This document shows, piece after piece, positions 52,752-64,000 of a stretch of 64,000 nt of DNA (positions are counted from its first letter, which is position 1; each line of letters starts with the position of its first letter). The position numbers and the translations under genes were made by a program. A model generated the notes under the pieces. It searched no databases. It saw only the letters and a program-made list of their open reading frames with translations, and was not told the DNA's origin. The DNA lies in assembly GCA_037576215.1 (NCBI GenBank), contig JBANDB010000003.1, positions 1,984,001 to 2,048,000 of the forward strand. The letters are read 5' to 3'. Source of the stretch: Armillaria gallica (taxonomy: Eukaryota > Basidiomycota > Agaricomycetes > Agaricales > Physalacriaceae).

Positions 52752-55700
52752 TAGATAGATAGATAACCGGACAAGGTCCCAAAAAGGAACGCCGGGGTTC
52801 TGTGCCGCCACGGAACGTGTCACAGACCACAACCCTTCATGCCGCTGTGATACCCTCAGTTGCCAGCCAAGGACGTCTCACGGATTTGAAGTGATGTAGG
52901 GACAAACGAACAAAAAATCTTACGAAGAACCAGCAATGCATTCTGAACTGCACACTATATGTCAAACATACTACTCGGTACATTCACATGATGTCATCTC
53001 CAGACGCAGCAGTACAAAGACTGAACGGCGGTATATATACCGGGACGCTACGGAAGATTTCAAAGACATGGTGAACAAACTGTGCCAATCGAGGCTCTGC
53101 AGCAGGTAACTGAAGCAGACAAGCCAACCGGTCCTCCACACCAAGCCCGTTCCATGCGGAATGCAATTGTGGGCACATACGACAGATATCGATCAAAAAA
53201 TCACGTCGTAAACAGGCGAGACCGGGAGCGGTAGCACAGACGAGTAATGCATGTTGCTCATCCTCCACTGCAACTCGACAAAAGCGACACAAGCGCCAAA
53301 CACGGGGAATGTATGGGCGGTATCGCTCCGACCACCGCAGGAGTTCTACAGCGAGCACATGGGAGGACATAAGCAGACGTGTAAGTGCTTTGCGATGTGC
53401 TGGGATGGGTACACTGAGATAAGAACGGCGAGCCAAGGTCTTTTTACGGGGATGTAAGCCAATCACACCAGGGATGTGTTTCATGGCCAGCCGAAGCATG
53501 GAGCCCTTAACCATGCCTTCAATCTCATCATTTAGAGAATTTAAGCAGACGGCCTCAACGCTGGCTATGACGGATGACACCGATGGGACGGAAAGATCAT
53601 GTCGGTTGAGAATAATAGATGGAGCCAACCGGAACAGGACGCGCTGTAAATCTCCGAACCAAGAAGACATACCAGCTGCACGGAGAACAATCGATTCGTG
53701 CAGGGCAAGAGCTGTGAGATGATCGAAGGGCAATCCGACGAGATAACGAAGATACCGTAATGCGAGAATGACACGGCGAAAATGCAGAGGCATGACACCT
53801 AAGAATCATTTGATAAGAGCACGAACGAGTACAATCGGAAGAAACTCACCCGTCTCTGCATGTAAGAGAACCACTCCAGTCTTGGGGTGGACACTAAGCA
53901 GATGACGGAGAAACGTCAACGAGACTTGGCGCAGTTCTTCGGATACACATGGATCAATATCCAACACGATCTCGCAGCCTGCGATCAAGTAAGGATCAAC
54001 TTTGGCGGTATACAACACCAAGCCTTCTTTCACAGGTAGGGAGCCAACACGATTCTCGACACGAGAAAATATAGCATCCTTCGACAGTCGAGCTTGGGTT
54101 GCCTTCACCCTGTAATGCTTGTCGTATATATACGGGGAGGCAGAGTCAAACCGAATGCCCACAAAGTTATACTCAGTGACATAGGAGAGGGCTTGATCAG
54201 CGACCATCACTCGAGGGACGGACTCCGGTATTAGAGCCAAAGATGTCCAGAGGTGTGACTTTGGAACAGAAATAGACATAAAATTTTTCCGGCACCAGAC
54301 ATTGAGATGGTCAAGCGCATGCTGAAGTCCCTCTGGCGAAAATGACATCAGTGCGATATCATCAGCATGCTCGACATGGGAGATATGAATCCCTTCCCAT
54401 ATAACATCGTCTGGATGTTCAGGGACGGTGAAGTCGGAGAAGTAGATATTCCAGAGAGTAGGAGACAGACAGTCGCCGGCCAAAACACCAATGGAAGAAG
54501 TGAAGGTGTCGGAGCAAGATTTGCCAACCTTGACAACGTACTCCATATCTCGGTACATGCGGCGGATCCAGTCATACATAGGCCCACCTACGCCAAGACG
54601 GCGCAACTTTGTCCAAAGGGTAGAGAGATCAGTTGAAGGAAAGGCGTTCTCGAGGTCAACAAAGGCGACATATAGCACACGTCCATGAGCATGGGTATGA
54701 TCAATGGCGGTGCGAAGTATGAATGAGTTGTTATGAGTACGATTCCCACGACGGAAACCGTTCTGGGAACGCGGAAGAATATTGGCGTCATCGATCCACT
54801 CTGTGACCCGAAAGTCAATAATGAGTGTTAGAAGCTTCATCAGACATGACTGCAGTCCAACAATCCGGTAATTCTCCGGCGTTGAGAGATCTTTATTCTT
54901 CTTCGGCACAGCAGCCAAAAGACTGAGCAGCCACGCCCGGGGAATCTCATTATTCTGCAGGCAGTAGTTGAAGAGACGAGCGAGCTCCTCGGAAGGAATC
55001 GCAAGAACGTCCTTCTGACTGATGGCATCAATTCCAGGACTAGCATTCGCACCATTGGTCTCAAGGTGTTCCTTTCCCCGATCCACATCTGTAACAAGAA
55101 CGAGTCGCGAGAAGGACCGAAGTGGGGAGTGATCCTGAGTGCGATCAGGCAAGCTCTCAGCCAATAGATCCGCAACGCTTTTCAGAATAGGGTCTATGTG
55201 AGCTGATGGAGACGATGGGGGGTTCATACGGCTATAAAAAGTGTTCCCAAAGTCATCAAGAGATATCGAAGAAGCTGGAGACTTTGGACAACTCCATCTT
55301 CGCACAAGTGACCACATCTGTGAACCTGATGCGCACTGTACCAATTGCTGCAGGTTAGACCACATGCGCTCGCGGACTTTAGCACGACCACGATGAGATT
55401 CTGAATCATCATCGGTATCCACTGGCAAGGGGATAGGAGGGGAATGCTTCTGTTCGCCTTTATTATGAGGTGAAAGAATATCAGTTGATACCTTAGCAGC
55501 CATGGAACCATTGGTTAGGAGATCATGGCAGCGGTCAGACGAGATAGGCAGGGGAACACAATCGACCTCTCCAAGAAATATGCCCTCCGTTGCATTATGT
55601 TCCAAAGCGACGCTCTTCGCAAGTCGTGCCGCAAATACAGACTGCGAATCCTTTGCGGATTTCGCTGAGGCAATCCTAAAGTCCACGGGGCAGATCCGAT

Positions 55701-56037
55701 TCTTTAGGACTGAGACGAGGACGGATAGTAGGTCGTAGTCAGGACAAGCCATCCCATGCATTACTTTCTCAGGCGCAAAGATGCATATGTCCTCAATGAG
55801 AGATTTCGAGGGGAGATAAAGTGATAGGGGAGATAAACCAGGGGCACGACTAATAGCCAAACATACACCTGCTAAAAGTGCCCGGCGACGAGTCTTTCTG
55901 CCAGGTGGATATGCCGTGAGATTTCGCTTGGAATCCATCTGCCATACAACAGATGTTGCTGCCTCATTATGTAGTTCAGCGGCATCCACCCATACTGAAA
56001 CCGGACGGGGTTGTAAGGGAACATAAGCTGCACCGTA
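52752..56037 (-). mobile_element. 5'-truncated LINE (non-LTR retrotransposon) inserted in a caspase gene
   Basis: The insert is 3.3 kb. The left edge has a short (TATC)n tail on the minus strand, as at the 3' end of many LINEs. The right edge enters directly into the ORF, so the endonuclease part is lost. The two flanks join to a normal caspase sequence (WAVL on one side, GIDKYSS on the other). The bases TCTC occur at both junctions (52748-52751 and 56038-56041) and may be a short target duplication. Confidence 0.9.
52984..55989 (-). CDS. LINE reverse transcriptase with predicted intron
   Basis: The frame from 55989 to 53850 and that from 53798 to 52984 join in phase if a 51-nt intron (53799-53849) is removed: donor gtgagt, acceptor cttag. 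The spliced product is about 984 aa. It contains LINE RT motifs: PENYRIVGLQ (about 371-380), NGFRRG, FVDLENAF (about 443-450), GVLAGDCLSP, and the catalytic HADD (541-544), where most have YADD or FADD. After the join the C-terminal domain has RRVILALRYLRYL and a CCHC-like block CRFCRVAVEDEQHALLVC. Without splicing an in-frame TGA at 53806-53808 ends the frame. The true 5' end is missing: the frame is open up to the insertion junction. Confidence 0.82.
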
Positions 56038-56255
56038 GAGAACGGCCCAGATTCGATCAGGGCCAGGGCAAGGCTGTATCCGCGTTGCTGCTCGTCAATA
56101 ATTGAGGTCGATGGAAGTAAGCGTCGACCTTCGTCCAATATTGAAAATATGTCCATGCTGTGCTCCTGCTGCGTGTTGAGCTCTTGGGAGGGGTAGGTGA
56201 TTTGTCGCAGAACCGATAATATCAGCCTCTAAACAGGACATAATGGTTCTAGTAC
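56038..56255 (-). pseudogene. caspase-like gene, 5' part of LINE-disrupted copy
   Basis: The minus strand holds a decayed exon 1 (MSCLEADII-like start at about 56243), the intron region and the first residues of exon 2 (PCPGPDRIWAVL). The donor GTAGGT has become GAAGGT, and a small frameshift lies in exon 1, so the copy was probably broken independently of the LINE. The caspase frame runs in frame into the LINE ORF. Confidence 0.85.
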
Positions 56256-56594
56256 TGACTCCAGGGATACATGTAGATAGGCGTCTTCGAATGTTATTCG
56301 TATACTTGGGACCGGTACACTGTAGAAAGAAGGTAACGGTTAGGGAGGACTAGAATATATTTTATAGTCGCGGTATATCAGATGAGATAAAAATAGCATG
56401 GGCTCTTCATTGGCTCTTCCTCAGTCTGCCTCGAGGCTTGGCTAGCTATGGGTCAGACCCGCTGTTTGTTCGAACCCAAAGAGTAGGACCCTGAATGGAA
56501 TGGAAGAACACCCTGGCAACACCCTGAGTGAACTCTAAAGAAGGACAAAGCTCCTAAATTGGGACCCAACACACAAGAACCAGAGCAAGCCAAG

Positions 56595-57119
56595 ACCTCG
56601 AGGCAGAATTTTTTTCATGAACATGTCGTTCAAGTTGGCTGTCCGCGTATTTCATGGTTGAGCGCTTAGCTTTTAGGTGAACTCTAGAACTGGATTGAAT
56701 ATTGACTGGCCATCATCTACATCGCTGACTGTTCACGTTACATATTCACATTAATTCGACTATGGTTGAACCGACCAATTTTGATCCTCCATCTAGTAGA
56801 ACTTGGACGTTTTCGACGACAGCTCAGCCTTGTCGTCGCCAACTACGTTTCATGTCAAGATCCCTCTCCGCTGCGGTGTTCTCCCTTAGCATGCCATGTA
56901 GCCTTCATTGTATTCTTGAAGCGGCCATGTTGTATTTTTCAGAAAGACAAGCGTACGGAATTGACTGTGATAGGCTAGTCGGATACCGTAGCCTATCCTT
57001 ACTTTGGACGTACGCGGAATGTACCTGCGAACTTCCCACTATGACAGCATTGTTTTATAGGTACACGGGGCTTGCGCTGAAGGACGATTGAACAGATGGC
57101 GAGTAAACGGGTAGGAATT
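56595..57119. repeat. dispersed repeat linked to degenerate caspases, third copy
   Basis: This matches about 12050-13480 and 24155-24735 in pieces: cctcgaggcag, catgaacatgtcgtt, ccaactacgtttcatgtcaa, gaaagacaagcg. It lies 3' of the caspase remnant at 57120. No coding sequence is supported. Confidence 0.6.
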
Positions 57120-58010
57120 AATACTAACTGATCTTGAGTGAACCCAAAATGATGAACAGTGTCCAAAGACACGTATTCCTATGCTTCCCTGCGACGCAAG
57201 ATGCCCAGAAGCAGAGCAGGGGAAATGCGTGAAAGAGTTTCTCGTATGTCGCCTCATCTTCCAATCCACCAGACTTGAAAGCATGAACGAAAAAAGCGCT
57301 TCCCCCACCCTATTGTCCTTCGTCTGTGCAAACTCGCACTTCTTACACGCTGTTAGAACAGCATGAGAATTCATGTCCTGTGCCGAGATGGATCGATAAC
57401 AGGGGAGGTCTTTCATGTCTTACCCGGCAGTGAAGAGTATACCCTAAGCGAGGCATACTCTATTGCAGTAGTGGCCCGAGTCCCTGAATGTTTGAGTGAT
57501 GGCATGAGACCGCCCGCGTGACAGCAGTGTGGAATGAAGGTAATTCAATGCCCTTTCGTACGAGAGATCTAGAGGAGGATGGTGTAGAGCTACCGATCGC
57601 TGATATCGGAAATGGGTATGCCAATTGCTGAGAGAGTCGCGGTCAATGGGACAAAAAGCCTCGACAAATTTTGGAGAGCACATCGTCGCGCTCATCCCCG
57701 TCATCAGGATCGTCGAGGTCTGGCAACAGATAGCCGAAGCCGTTTCCGGCGAAAAATATGATGTTGGGATTTCCGTGTTCGACGTTTGAGCAGAAAGACA
57801 GAGACATGGGAGGGGATGGAGCAAGTTTCAATCAGTGTATCACTGCGGTCCGGAATCGTTGGTTCAAGAGGACTCTGGATTCGCTACCTAGGCACGATGT
57901 AGTAGTCGATAAGGTGCTAATCCATTGCTAAGGCACTGCCATATGACCGCGCAATGACTAAGCTGAATACCCATCGATTCCAAGGAGAACGGCCCAGACT
58001 CAACTGGTAT
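57120..58010 (-). pseudogene. degenerate caspase-like remnant
   Basis: Pieces in different frames: an N-terminal start near 57990, NVEHGNPNIIFFAGNGFGYL, where the catalytic His is Asn, VEAFCPIDRDSL, a Cys block in which the preceding Asp is lost (HCCHAG), MKDLPCYRSISAQDMNSHAV and a p10 remnant near 57240. Several frameshifts separate them. It is closest to the remnant at 13480-14060, sharing the His-to-Asn change and the acidic loop DDPDD. Confidence 0.8.
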
Positions 58011-60157
58011 CCCTCATCGCAATGAAAGTAAGAGTCCAGGTTTATGTGTAAATACGTGCCTTGGTGAAAGTTTCCTTCGTAATGCGCGTTCGAGTGTCAT
58101 GAGGATCTTATAGGATCTTGGCAGTAACGAACAGGCCCTCCGATGAAACCATGAGGAGATGGAGGCTTCACTGGGTGTGGCTTTGTCTTAACTGTATATG
58201 TTAGTGGAAGCAGAAACTGAGGAATACGAGTTAACCATAGGACGAGCGAGGCGTTCCGGTGTAAACTCGGCGCAGCTTTGCTACTATTAGCTTCCAACAA
58301 AACATCCTGGCATTATCTCCGTCTAGCTGCAGGCCTTTGGATAATGAGGGTGTCGGGTGCGAGGTTAGAATGCCCCGAGCCAAGGAAGGACAGTCAAGTG
58401 TGCGAATAGTGTGAATCCTAAAGTGTCGACTATCGAAGCATCTGATGTCCGCTAGGCTACTTTCATTCGGCTGAAGAGTCTTTAGTCAAGTCAGGATTCC
58501 AAGTACAGAGAGACGGGAGCACAATGCCAATCTGTCCAGGTAAGGTGAGAGCGGGTCGTCGTCGTCGAAAGGGCAGACTCAACGCTGGGAGAGAGATGGG
58601 CGTCGGGAGAATCTAGGGACGCATGCAGGAGGAGTGGGCTTGGCCTAGGCTAACAACCTGCCCGCATTGAGAAGATTTGTCTTTAAATTGAAGTCTGAAC
58701 GCACCAAACCTGCCCAGCCCTATGATGTTCGAAGATATTTCAGCGGATAGGGTGAGCCATAATCCTCCTTTCATTTACTCCCTTCGACAGTTTATTCCTC
58801 GTCTCCCAGTGTTGGTACCTCAAACTCGGGTGCGGTGGTACGTTCTATCGCATACGGCTGAGAGAAACACGCTCGGAGGACAAAACTGATGCTCGATGGT
58901 GATTGGACGCACCAAGGATCCAAAACCAGCCCGGCAGCACGTTACAACGTAAAGCTTGCAGCAGGTGCGTGTACTGTCTCGGCCCTTTGGCTCCTTCGAT
59001 GGCTATTCCTTGGCCCCAGGGTGAACTAGGATGTGGTAGTGTCTTCAGCTGCCCTCTCACCGCACATGTTTGAGCGGAGTAGGACCTGCGGACAAAGCTA
59101 ACACCATTTCAATGGCGAGAACTTTCAAAGCACCCCGTATTTTTTATCGCCTAGTGAAAATACGACTTGGTGGAGCCTCCATGTTCCTTGATGCGCCGTA
59201 GTGGCCAGTCAGCAATGTCAGTACTCATCGTAGAATATTTGTGAGTCGTTCAATCCGAGTATTAGCAGTAGCGGGGCTCGTTGGCGTGTTATAGAACAAC
59301 TGTGGAGCATGGATGATGAACAAGTCGCGTTGCCCACGTGCCGCTGTCACTCTTTACATTCCCGACCATCGTGAATTCTGACCCGGGTTTCCTCCCGTAC
59401 TCTACCTACTGGAAAGAGAATTATTCTTCAATAATCTAGGCGTGGTAAGGAAGCTTTCTATCTCTTTTTCTTTTCGTGCTTTGATGCCTGCTTGAAGACC
59501 CCCTGATAAACTGAAATAATTCATAGAATGGATTTTCACTATATACGACGCAAATATTCACCACGCTGGATCGGAATACCCGTCAAAGTTCCGTCCAGAC
59601 CTATCATCTACTTGATAATGCAGCATCGGTTTTCGACGTAAGCTGGCGACAACTTTATACTACCAGGCCTGAGGCGGACGCATCAGCGGTGCTCATTAGT
59701 GACTCGCTTTCCATCCTGTTCTGCTCTCTGACCAGTAATCTTTCCTCTTGCAAGTTCATCCCCGTTTTCACGTCTATGACTTGCCTTGCCAATTTTTGCT
59801 CCTACCAGTGCGATACGAATTATAGGTCAGCATTGCCATCGTCACCCCTCTCCCACGTCACGTTCTTCACAGTCAAATTCTCAATTCTGTCCAGCCCGCA
59901 GTGATCAAATATATTGCCCACGCAATGCGTATGGCCTTCCACAGATCTATTGTTGGTAGGCGCTAGACATGGCGTTCCTTCACAACCAATAGGCACTTCC
60001 AGAACATTCTCCCCAAACGATGCATTATGATGAACACGATGGCATTATTCTACGGCAGTACTACGATTAATACGATAGAGCGATCTACGATGATACAAGC
60101 GGACCGGTATGGAGTAAAATTCTACTTCCAAAAATATCCAGAAAACGACTCCCTTTG
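58011..60157. other. duplicated flanks without a named gene
   Basis: About 58020-58520 matches the upstream flank of the 13.5-kb remnant. About 58550-59200 has scattered similarity to the caspase flank (gatgttcgaagatattt, cacgctcggaggacaaaactgatgctcgatgg). About 59240-60130 is the 3' flank of the 60158 gene and matches 28040-28619 plus 38005 onward. A forward frame RPEADASAVLISDSLSIL near 59670-59750 matches RPETEASSLLVIGDSFSVV near 28465-28525, but no full gene is recovered. Confidence 0.45.
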
Positions 60158-61482
60158 TCAACACTGATACCAAAGGCGCTTATTCTTGCGCTCCCCTGCA
60201 ACACATGGCGTCTGGAAATGAACAGGGGACAAAGCCTTAATCAAGTTAACGAGGTCCTCATACGTAGCCTCTTCTCCCAATCCATCGGACTTCAGAGCGT
60301 CGATGAGCAGACCCGTGAAGACACCTCCCCATCCCATTGTCCCGTCCCCCTTCCTTATCCGCTCCGTCTTTGCCAACTCGCTCTTCTTACACGCCGCTAG
60401 AACAACATGAGAATTCATGTCCGGATACCAGTCCTTTGCCAAGACGGATCGATAACCGGGGAGGCCTTTCAGGGTTTGTTCGGCGGTGAAGAGCATTTGT
60501 TCGAGCGACGTATCTTCTAATGCGGTAGAGGTTCGAACGTTTGATTTCAGCGTTCGAGTGATGCTGCCGGCATGACAGCAGTCTAGAATGCAAGTGATCC
60601 GAGATCCTTTCTCATTAACGATCTGGGAGAGGATAGTGTTGACTTCGCGGTCGCTGATATCAGGAATGGGCACGCCCTTGCTGTCGCGAGAGTCACGGTC
60701 CATGGGACAAAATGCCTCGACAAACTTGGGAGGACATTCATTATCGCCACACGCCTTGTCGTCATCAGAGCCATCCTGACTTGACAACAGATAGCAAGAG
60801 CCATGTCCCGCAAAAAAAATAATGATGGGGTCGCCATATTCGATTTCAGGGTTGGTGATGAGACCGAGAAGGACAGATACAATGTTTGCACGGGACGGGC
60901 TGGGGGAGGAAACGTCGGTGGATGTATCACCATAACTTTGTGCTGGACCTAGAAGACTTTGGATGCGCTCGCTAGGCACGTGGAGGTATTTGGCGAGGTA
61001 TTTCTTCATTTCTAAGGCGTCCGCCACGCAGCCACGCAACGGATAGGTTGAATACCCGTCAATCCCAATGAGAACAGCATAAACCCGGCTAGGATCAAGG
61101 CGTGGCCATTGCTACATTGTTCCTCGTCAGTAACAATCTAATTAATCAATGTCCATCAAAGTAAGTGTAGACTTACATCTGCTGCCCGCGTGATTGTTTC
61201 CTGAGAACATTCATTTTGACGTCCTCTCTTTCCAGATTCGGGATTGGCGTTGGGGAGAGCTGTCGACGTTGATGTAGGGTAGGAAGTACCATTACATCGG
61301 GATTTTGATTCTGTTTCCTGCAAGCCTTGTACGACATTTTCCATGTCGGACTCGAGCTCTTGGAGGATCCGAATATCTCGCTCGATCCGTCCTCGGATCC
61401 ATGACAGCGTGGGGCGGACGTACATGCAAATACGTGCCATAGGTACAATAACCCTGTGGTGTAAAGATTGTTTGAACCTCAT
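60158..61482 (-). CDS. caspase-like protease, intact, with longer N-terminal exon
   Basis: Exon 1 (61177-61482) encodes 102 residues with a charged helical segment (RIERDIRILQELESDMENVV) and a Ser/Thr-rich stretch (TSYPTSTSTALPN). A 65-nt phase-0 intron (61112-61176) has donor gtaagt, a ttactgac branch site and acceptor gtag. Exon 2 (60158-61111) has VYAVLIGIDGY, FAGHGS (His about 205), DCCHAGS (Cys about 281), GWGGVFTGLL and the end LWYQC. Total 419 aa. Read without splicing, the exon begins after an in-frame TAG that is part of the acceptor. No lesion is seen. The N-terminal exon differs from the MLCLEAD type but matches the damaged one of the first gene, marking a subfamily. An exon further upstream cannot be excluded. 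Confidence 0.86.
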
Positions 61483-64000
61483 GGGTATCTTGAGGGTTAC
61501 AAACGGACATTCTCTTGCGCACCAGGTTATATGTATGTGCGCTTTTAGTGTACAATGAGTTGGCGGGTCATCGTAATCATCCGTTCATCTTCTTTGATAT
61601 GATGCACCTTATTGTTCTAACTTATTAATAGTGACGATGGGACGGATGGATCTTCAACTTTCCGTATTGGGATGACTTCGTCGCTTCTGGTTCTCATCAG
61701 CAAGCCAGTTTCATACCTGACACTGGTTGTCATGCTCGGAACTCACTTTGATTAGGCTAGGCTAATGTATAGTTCCCAGATTACCCTGGGATAATTTTTT
61801 TCAGTTGTCCACCCCGTACCTGGTGTCGTATCCTTTTCATCTCTTGCCGTATCGCTTCGGAACTAGTACTCAGGCGCCTCGTTTTTACACTTACAACAAG
61901 CGTACGTGTCGCTTCTCAGCCGGTAGAAATTCGATTTTCTGTGTCCTTACTGACCGCTCCTTTGCAGTCCATTCCACGATGATAGCATGAAGCAGGGTAG
62001 TCTGTCCCTGGGCAGCACGCTCAGCAGACAACCAAGATGGAAGCAGGGAATCGATACAAGCTGGAACGGGACAATACAGTGAACCAAAAGTGCCAGCAGA
62101 CTCAAATGCGCGACAAAGCCACTGCCCGTCATCCTTACCATCGGTTATGCGATTTTTATATCGGGGAAGTCATCACCCACATTCATCCATATGCTCCTAC
62201 AACATCGTCAGTCCAGCCCAAGCACATCCCCATTTGTGACAACCAGGAACTCAGCGGTAAGTTCAGTTATTGTTCCTGGATCCAGTCTCCTGAAGACACC
62301 AAAATAGCATCCCGACCTATTCCTGCCCCATCCCTTGTCTCGCAGCACAGTGCGCCCTAAATTTCCTTTGATGCATAAGTATATACATAATGGATCAATT
62401 TTTTTCGTCTAATTTAGTGATCCGTAATGAATACTGGTGACGGGGCGAGTCGTGAGTCGTGAACGCTCAGCACTACTTTCCAACTCTCCACTATAGAGCA
62501 CACCAGGAACCTTTGATGCAAAGAAGCGAGTCAAAATCACACGAAAGGATTGTCGTGCGATAGTATTATATCATAAGCGGTTCCAAGCAAACGCAAGTGG
62601 TGTACGGTATGTCCAACGAGAATGAAAAGTTAAACAAGTGCAGCAGCAATGTCGACGGCATAGGCACAGTATTACTGAGAACCTCGCCTTTTTTGAGATG
62701 GAGATGGTTAAATAAACACGCTTGGCACGGACAGCCCATCGCCCATCGCCCATCGTCACAGCCTTCTTCCATGTGGTCATCTAAGATGGCATCTCGAGAT
62801 TGTATAGAAAAAACATCGATGACATTGGTCATGGCGCCATGCTGGAGCCTACAGTAGTGTAGTTTTGTCGATCAGATTGCCGAGATTGATTCCGCGGAAG
62901 CAAAATGGCGGGGATGCCTACAAGATCCCGACCAGGCTGAGTCACAAGGCCCGGACTACACTCGAGATAACGAGGTACGGTCCCCCTTGAGAGGAAGCCT
63001 GTGAATGGTAGTGCGTACACCCTGATCTTATAAGATAGTCGGGAATGTAGCTTTGGGGAGTGAACGCGTTGGTGTTTGGCTCGACGGCCCGGGAGAAATG
63101 GGGGAAGGGGGGAGATGGTCATTGAATCGGGCGTATCATGGAGGGAAAGTAGATCCATTTGAGGTGATGGGAGTCATGCACGGTGCATGGGGGAACGCTG
63201 ACAAGGCCACGGTTCCTTGCGAGAGAAATGGAAGCCGTGGGCCTCGTTCTGAGATGTAAATGCCCCTGGCGACCCCAAGCTAAAGTGCATGCAGTGGAAA
63301 GGGAGCCTGAGCTCTGGAGGAATATCGAAGAGCAAGCTCTCCCCCCTAAGAGTCCGATTCAAGACTTCAAATGGGTTCGGGGTGAGCAGGGTACGAGTCG
63401 CGGGTGCTTCATAGAGAGTCAATCCTGAATAGAGCACTCTATTCGTTATCATCTCCTAGTTATCACACCCGGCGGTGGTGGAGGTAGGGTCGTCGGCAGA
63501 CAAAACTAGTGTTTTCATGATCAAAGGTGACACGTCCAGTTTCCGTCGACCGGGGCTTGGTCGAGTTCCAAAGAAGCGTTAATGCTGGGATATGCATTAT
63601 GATCCAAGGCGCTGCTCGATATAGGAGGACACGGAACACGTAACTTACGAGATTGGTAGCCAGAACGAGCGCGTTCTTCGGATGTGTGTTGGCCCATCGA
63701 TCCAAAGGGGAAGGGTATAAAGCAGATCGAACTAAAAGACATCGATTCGTAGCCATGTTGAAAGGTGTACACATACCTAACGGCTATTTCCATGTTCCGG
63801 CTAGACGCACTTCTGAGTCGAATTCGATGAAGGAGGGCGATGTTTGGGTTCAACAATTGAAGCTAACTTCTTGCCGCCGAGAGTCGTCTCTAAATCGACG
63901 TACCTCGTTTCTCTTCATCCCTGGAGTTGTTGTATCAAAAACCCGTTCCTCGGTTTTAATCTGAGACTTGAACGGTGCGTGCTACGGCCAGAAAAATAGC
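61483..64000. repeat. copy E of the caspase-block flank with Clp1-like remnant
   Basis: About 61800-61990 matches 47530-47940 without the MITE. About 62540-63200 matches the flanks at 3140, 43800 and 48250. On the minus strand 62680-62790 reads WKKAVTMGDG in one frame and HLHLKKGEVL in another, like the C-terminus of the Clp1-like gene, so a decayed copy is present. About 63750-63930 matches 41450-41640. No caspase domain is seen before the window ends and no intact gene is supported. Confidence 0.5.

Overview
The window looks like a piece of a mushroom-forming basidiomycete genome (Agaricomycetes, probably Agaricales). The evidence is short spliceosomal introns of about 51-65 nt with GTRNGT donors, a C-terminal piece of a Clp1 (clampless1)-like gene, an F-box/LRR-like fragment, intron-containing nuclear tRNA-Gly genes, and Ty3/Gypsy, LINE and hAT-type elements. 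There are no prokaryotic features. Gene density is low and most of the sequence is duplicated or transposon-derived.

The dominant theme is a caspase-like (metacaspase-type, peptidase C14) family with twelve recognisable loci, all on the minus strand. Five have a full-length, uninterrupted caspase domain with the His/Cys dyad (281-1429, 5386-6327, 17578-18579, 50632-51734, 60158-61482). A sixth (38748-39854) also has an intact domain but seems to have lost its ancestral start codon. The rest are broken: 45582-46665 is frameshifted at the catalytic Cys, 52139-56255 is split by a LINE and cut by a minisatellite, and 13480-14060, 24735-25297, 26915-27390 and 57120-58010 are remnants. Comparing paralogues places a conserved phase-0 intron just before the caspase domain and shows two kinds of 5' exon. 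The best intact genes are 50632-51734 (349 aa) and 60158-61482 (419 aa).

The caspases move with their flanks. One block family (about 3.1-6.6, 25.4-27.4, 43.8-46.9, 48.2-51.8 and 62.5-63.2 kb) carries a caspase, a non-assigned flank and, on the same strand, a Clp1-like gene or its decayed 3' end. Another block family (12.0-14.7, 24.2-25.5 and 56.6-58.5 kb) carries only degenerate caspases. Two tRNA-Gly(GCC) genes with introns lie in a 1.37-kb duplication at 41.8-43.7 kb.

The mobile elements are well resolved. A 9.4-kb Ty3/Gypsy element (28620-38000) has 956-bp LTRs that look identical, a CCGT target duplication, intact gag-protease and pol frames and an unusual third ORF. A 5'-truncated LINE (52752-56037) sits inside a caspase gene, has a predicted intron in its own ORF, and joins the caspase reading frame in frame. 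Three hAT-like MITEs have exact 8-bp target duplications, two of them supported by an empty site in a paralogous block, and one Mutator-like MITE has a 10-bp duplication. Several regions (about 1.4-2.8, 8.2-11.5, 14.7-17.5, 20-24, 27.4-28.0, 58.5-60.1 kb) hold nothing I can name with confidence.
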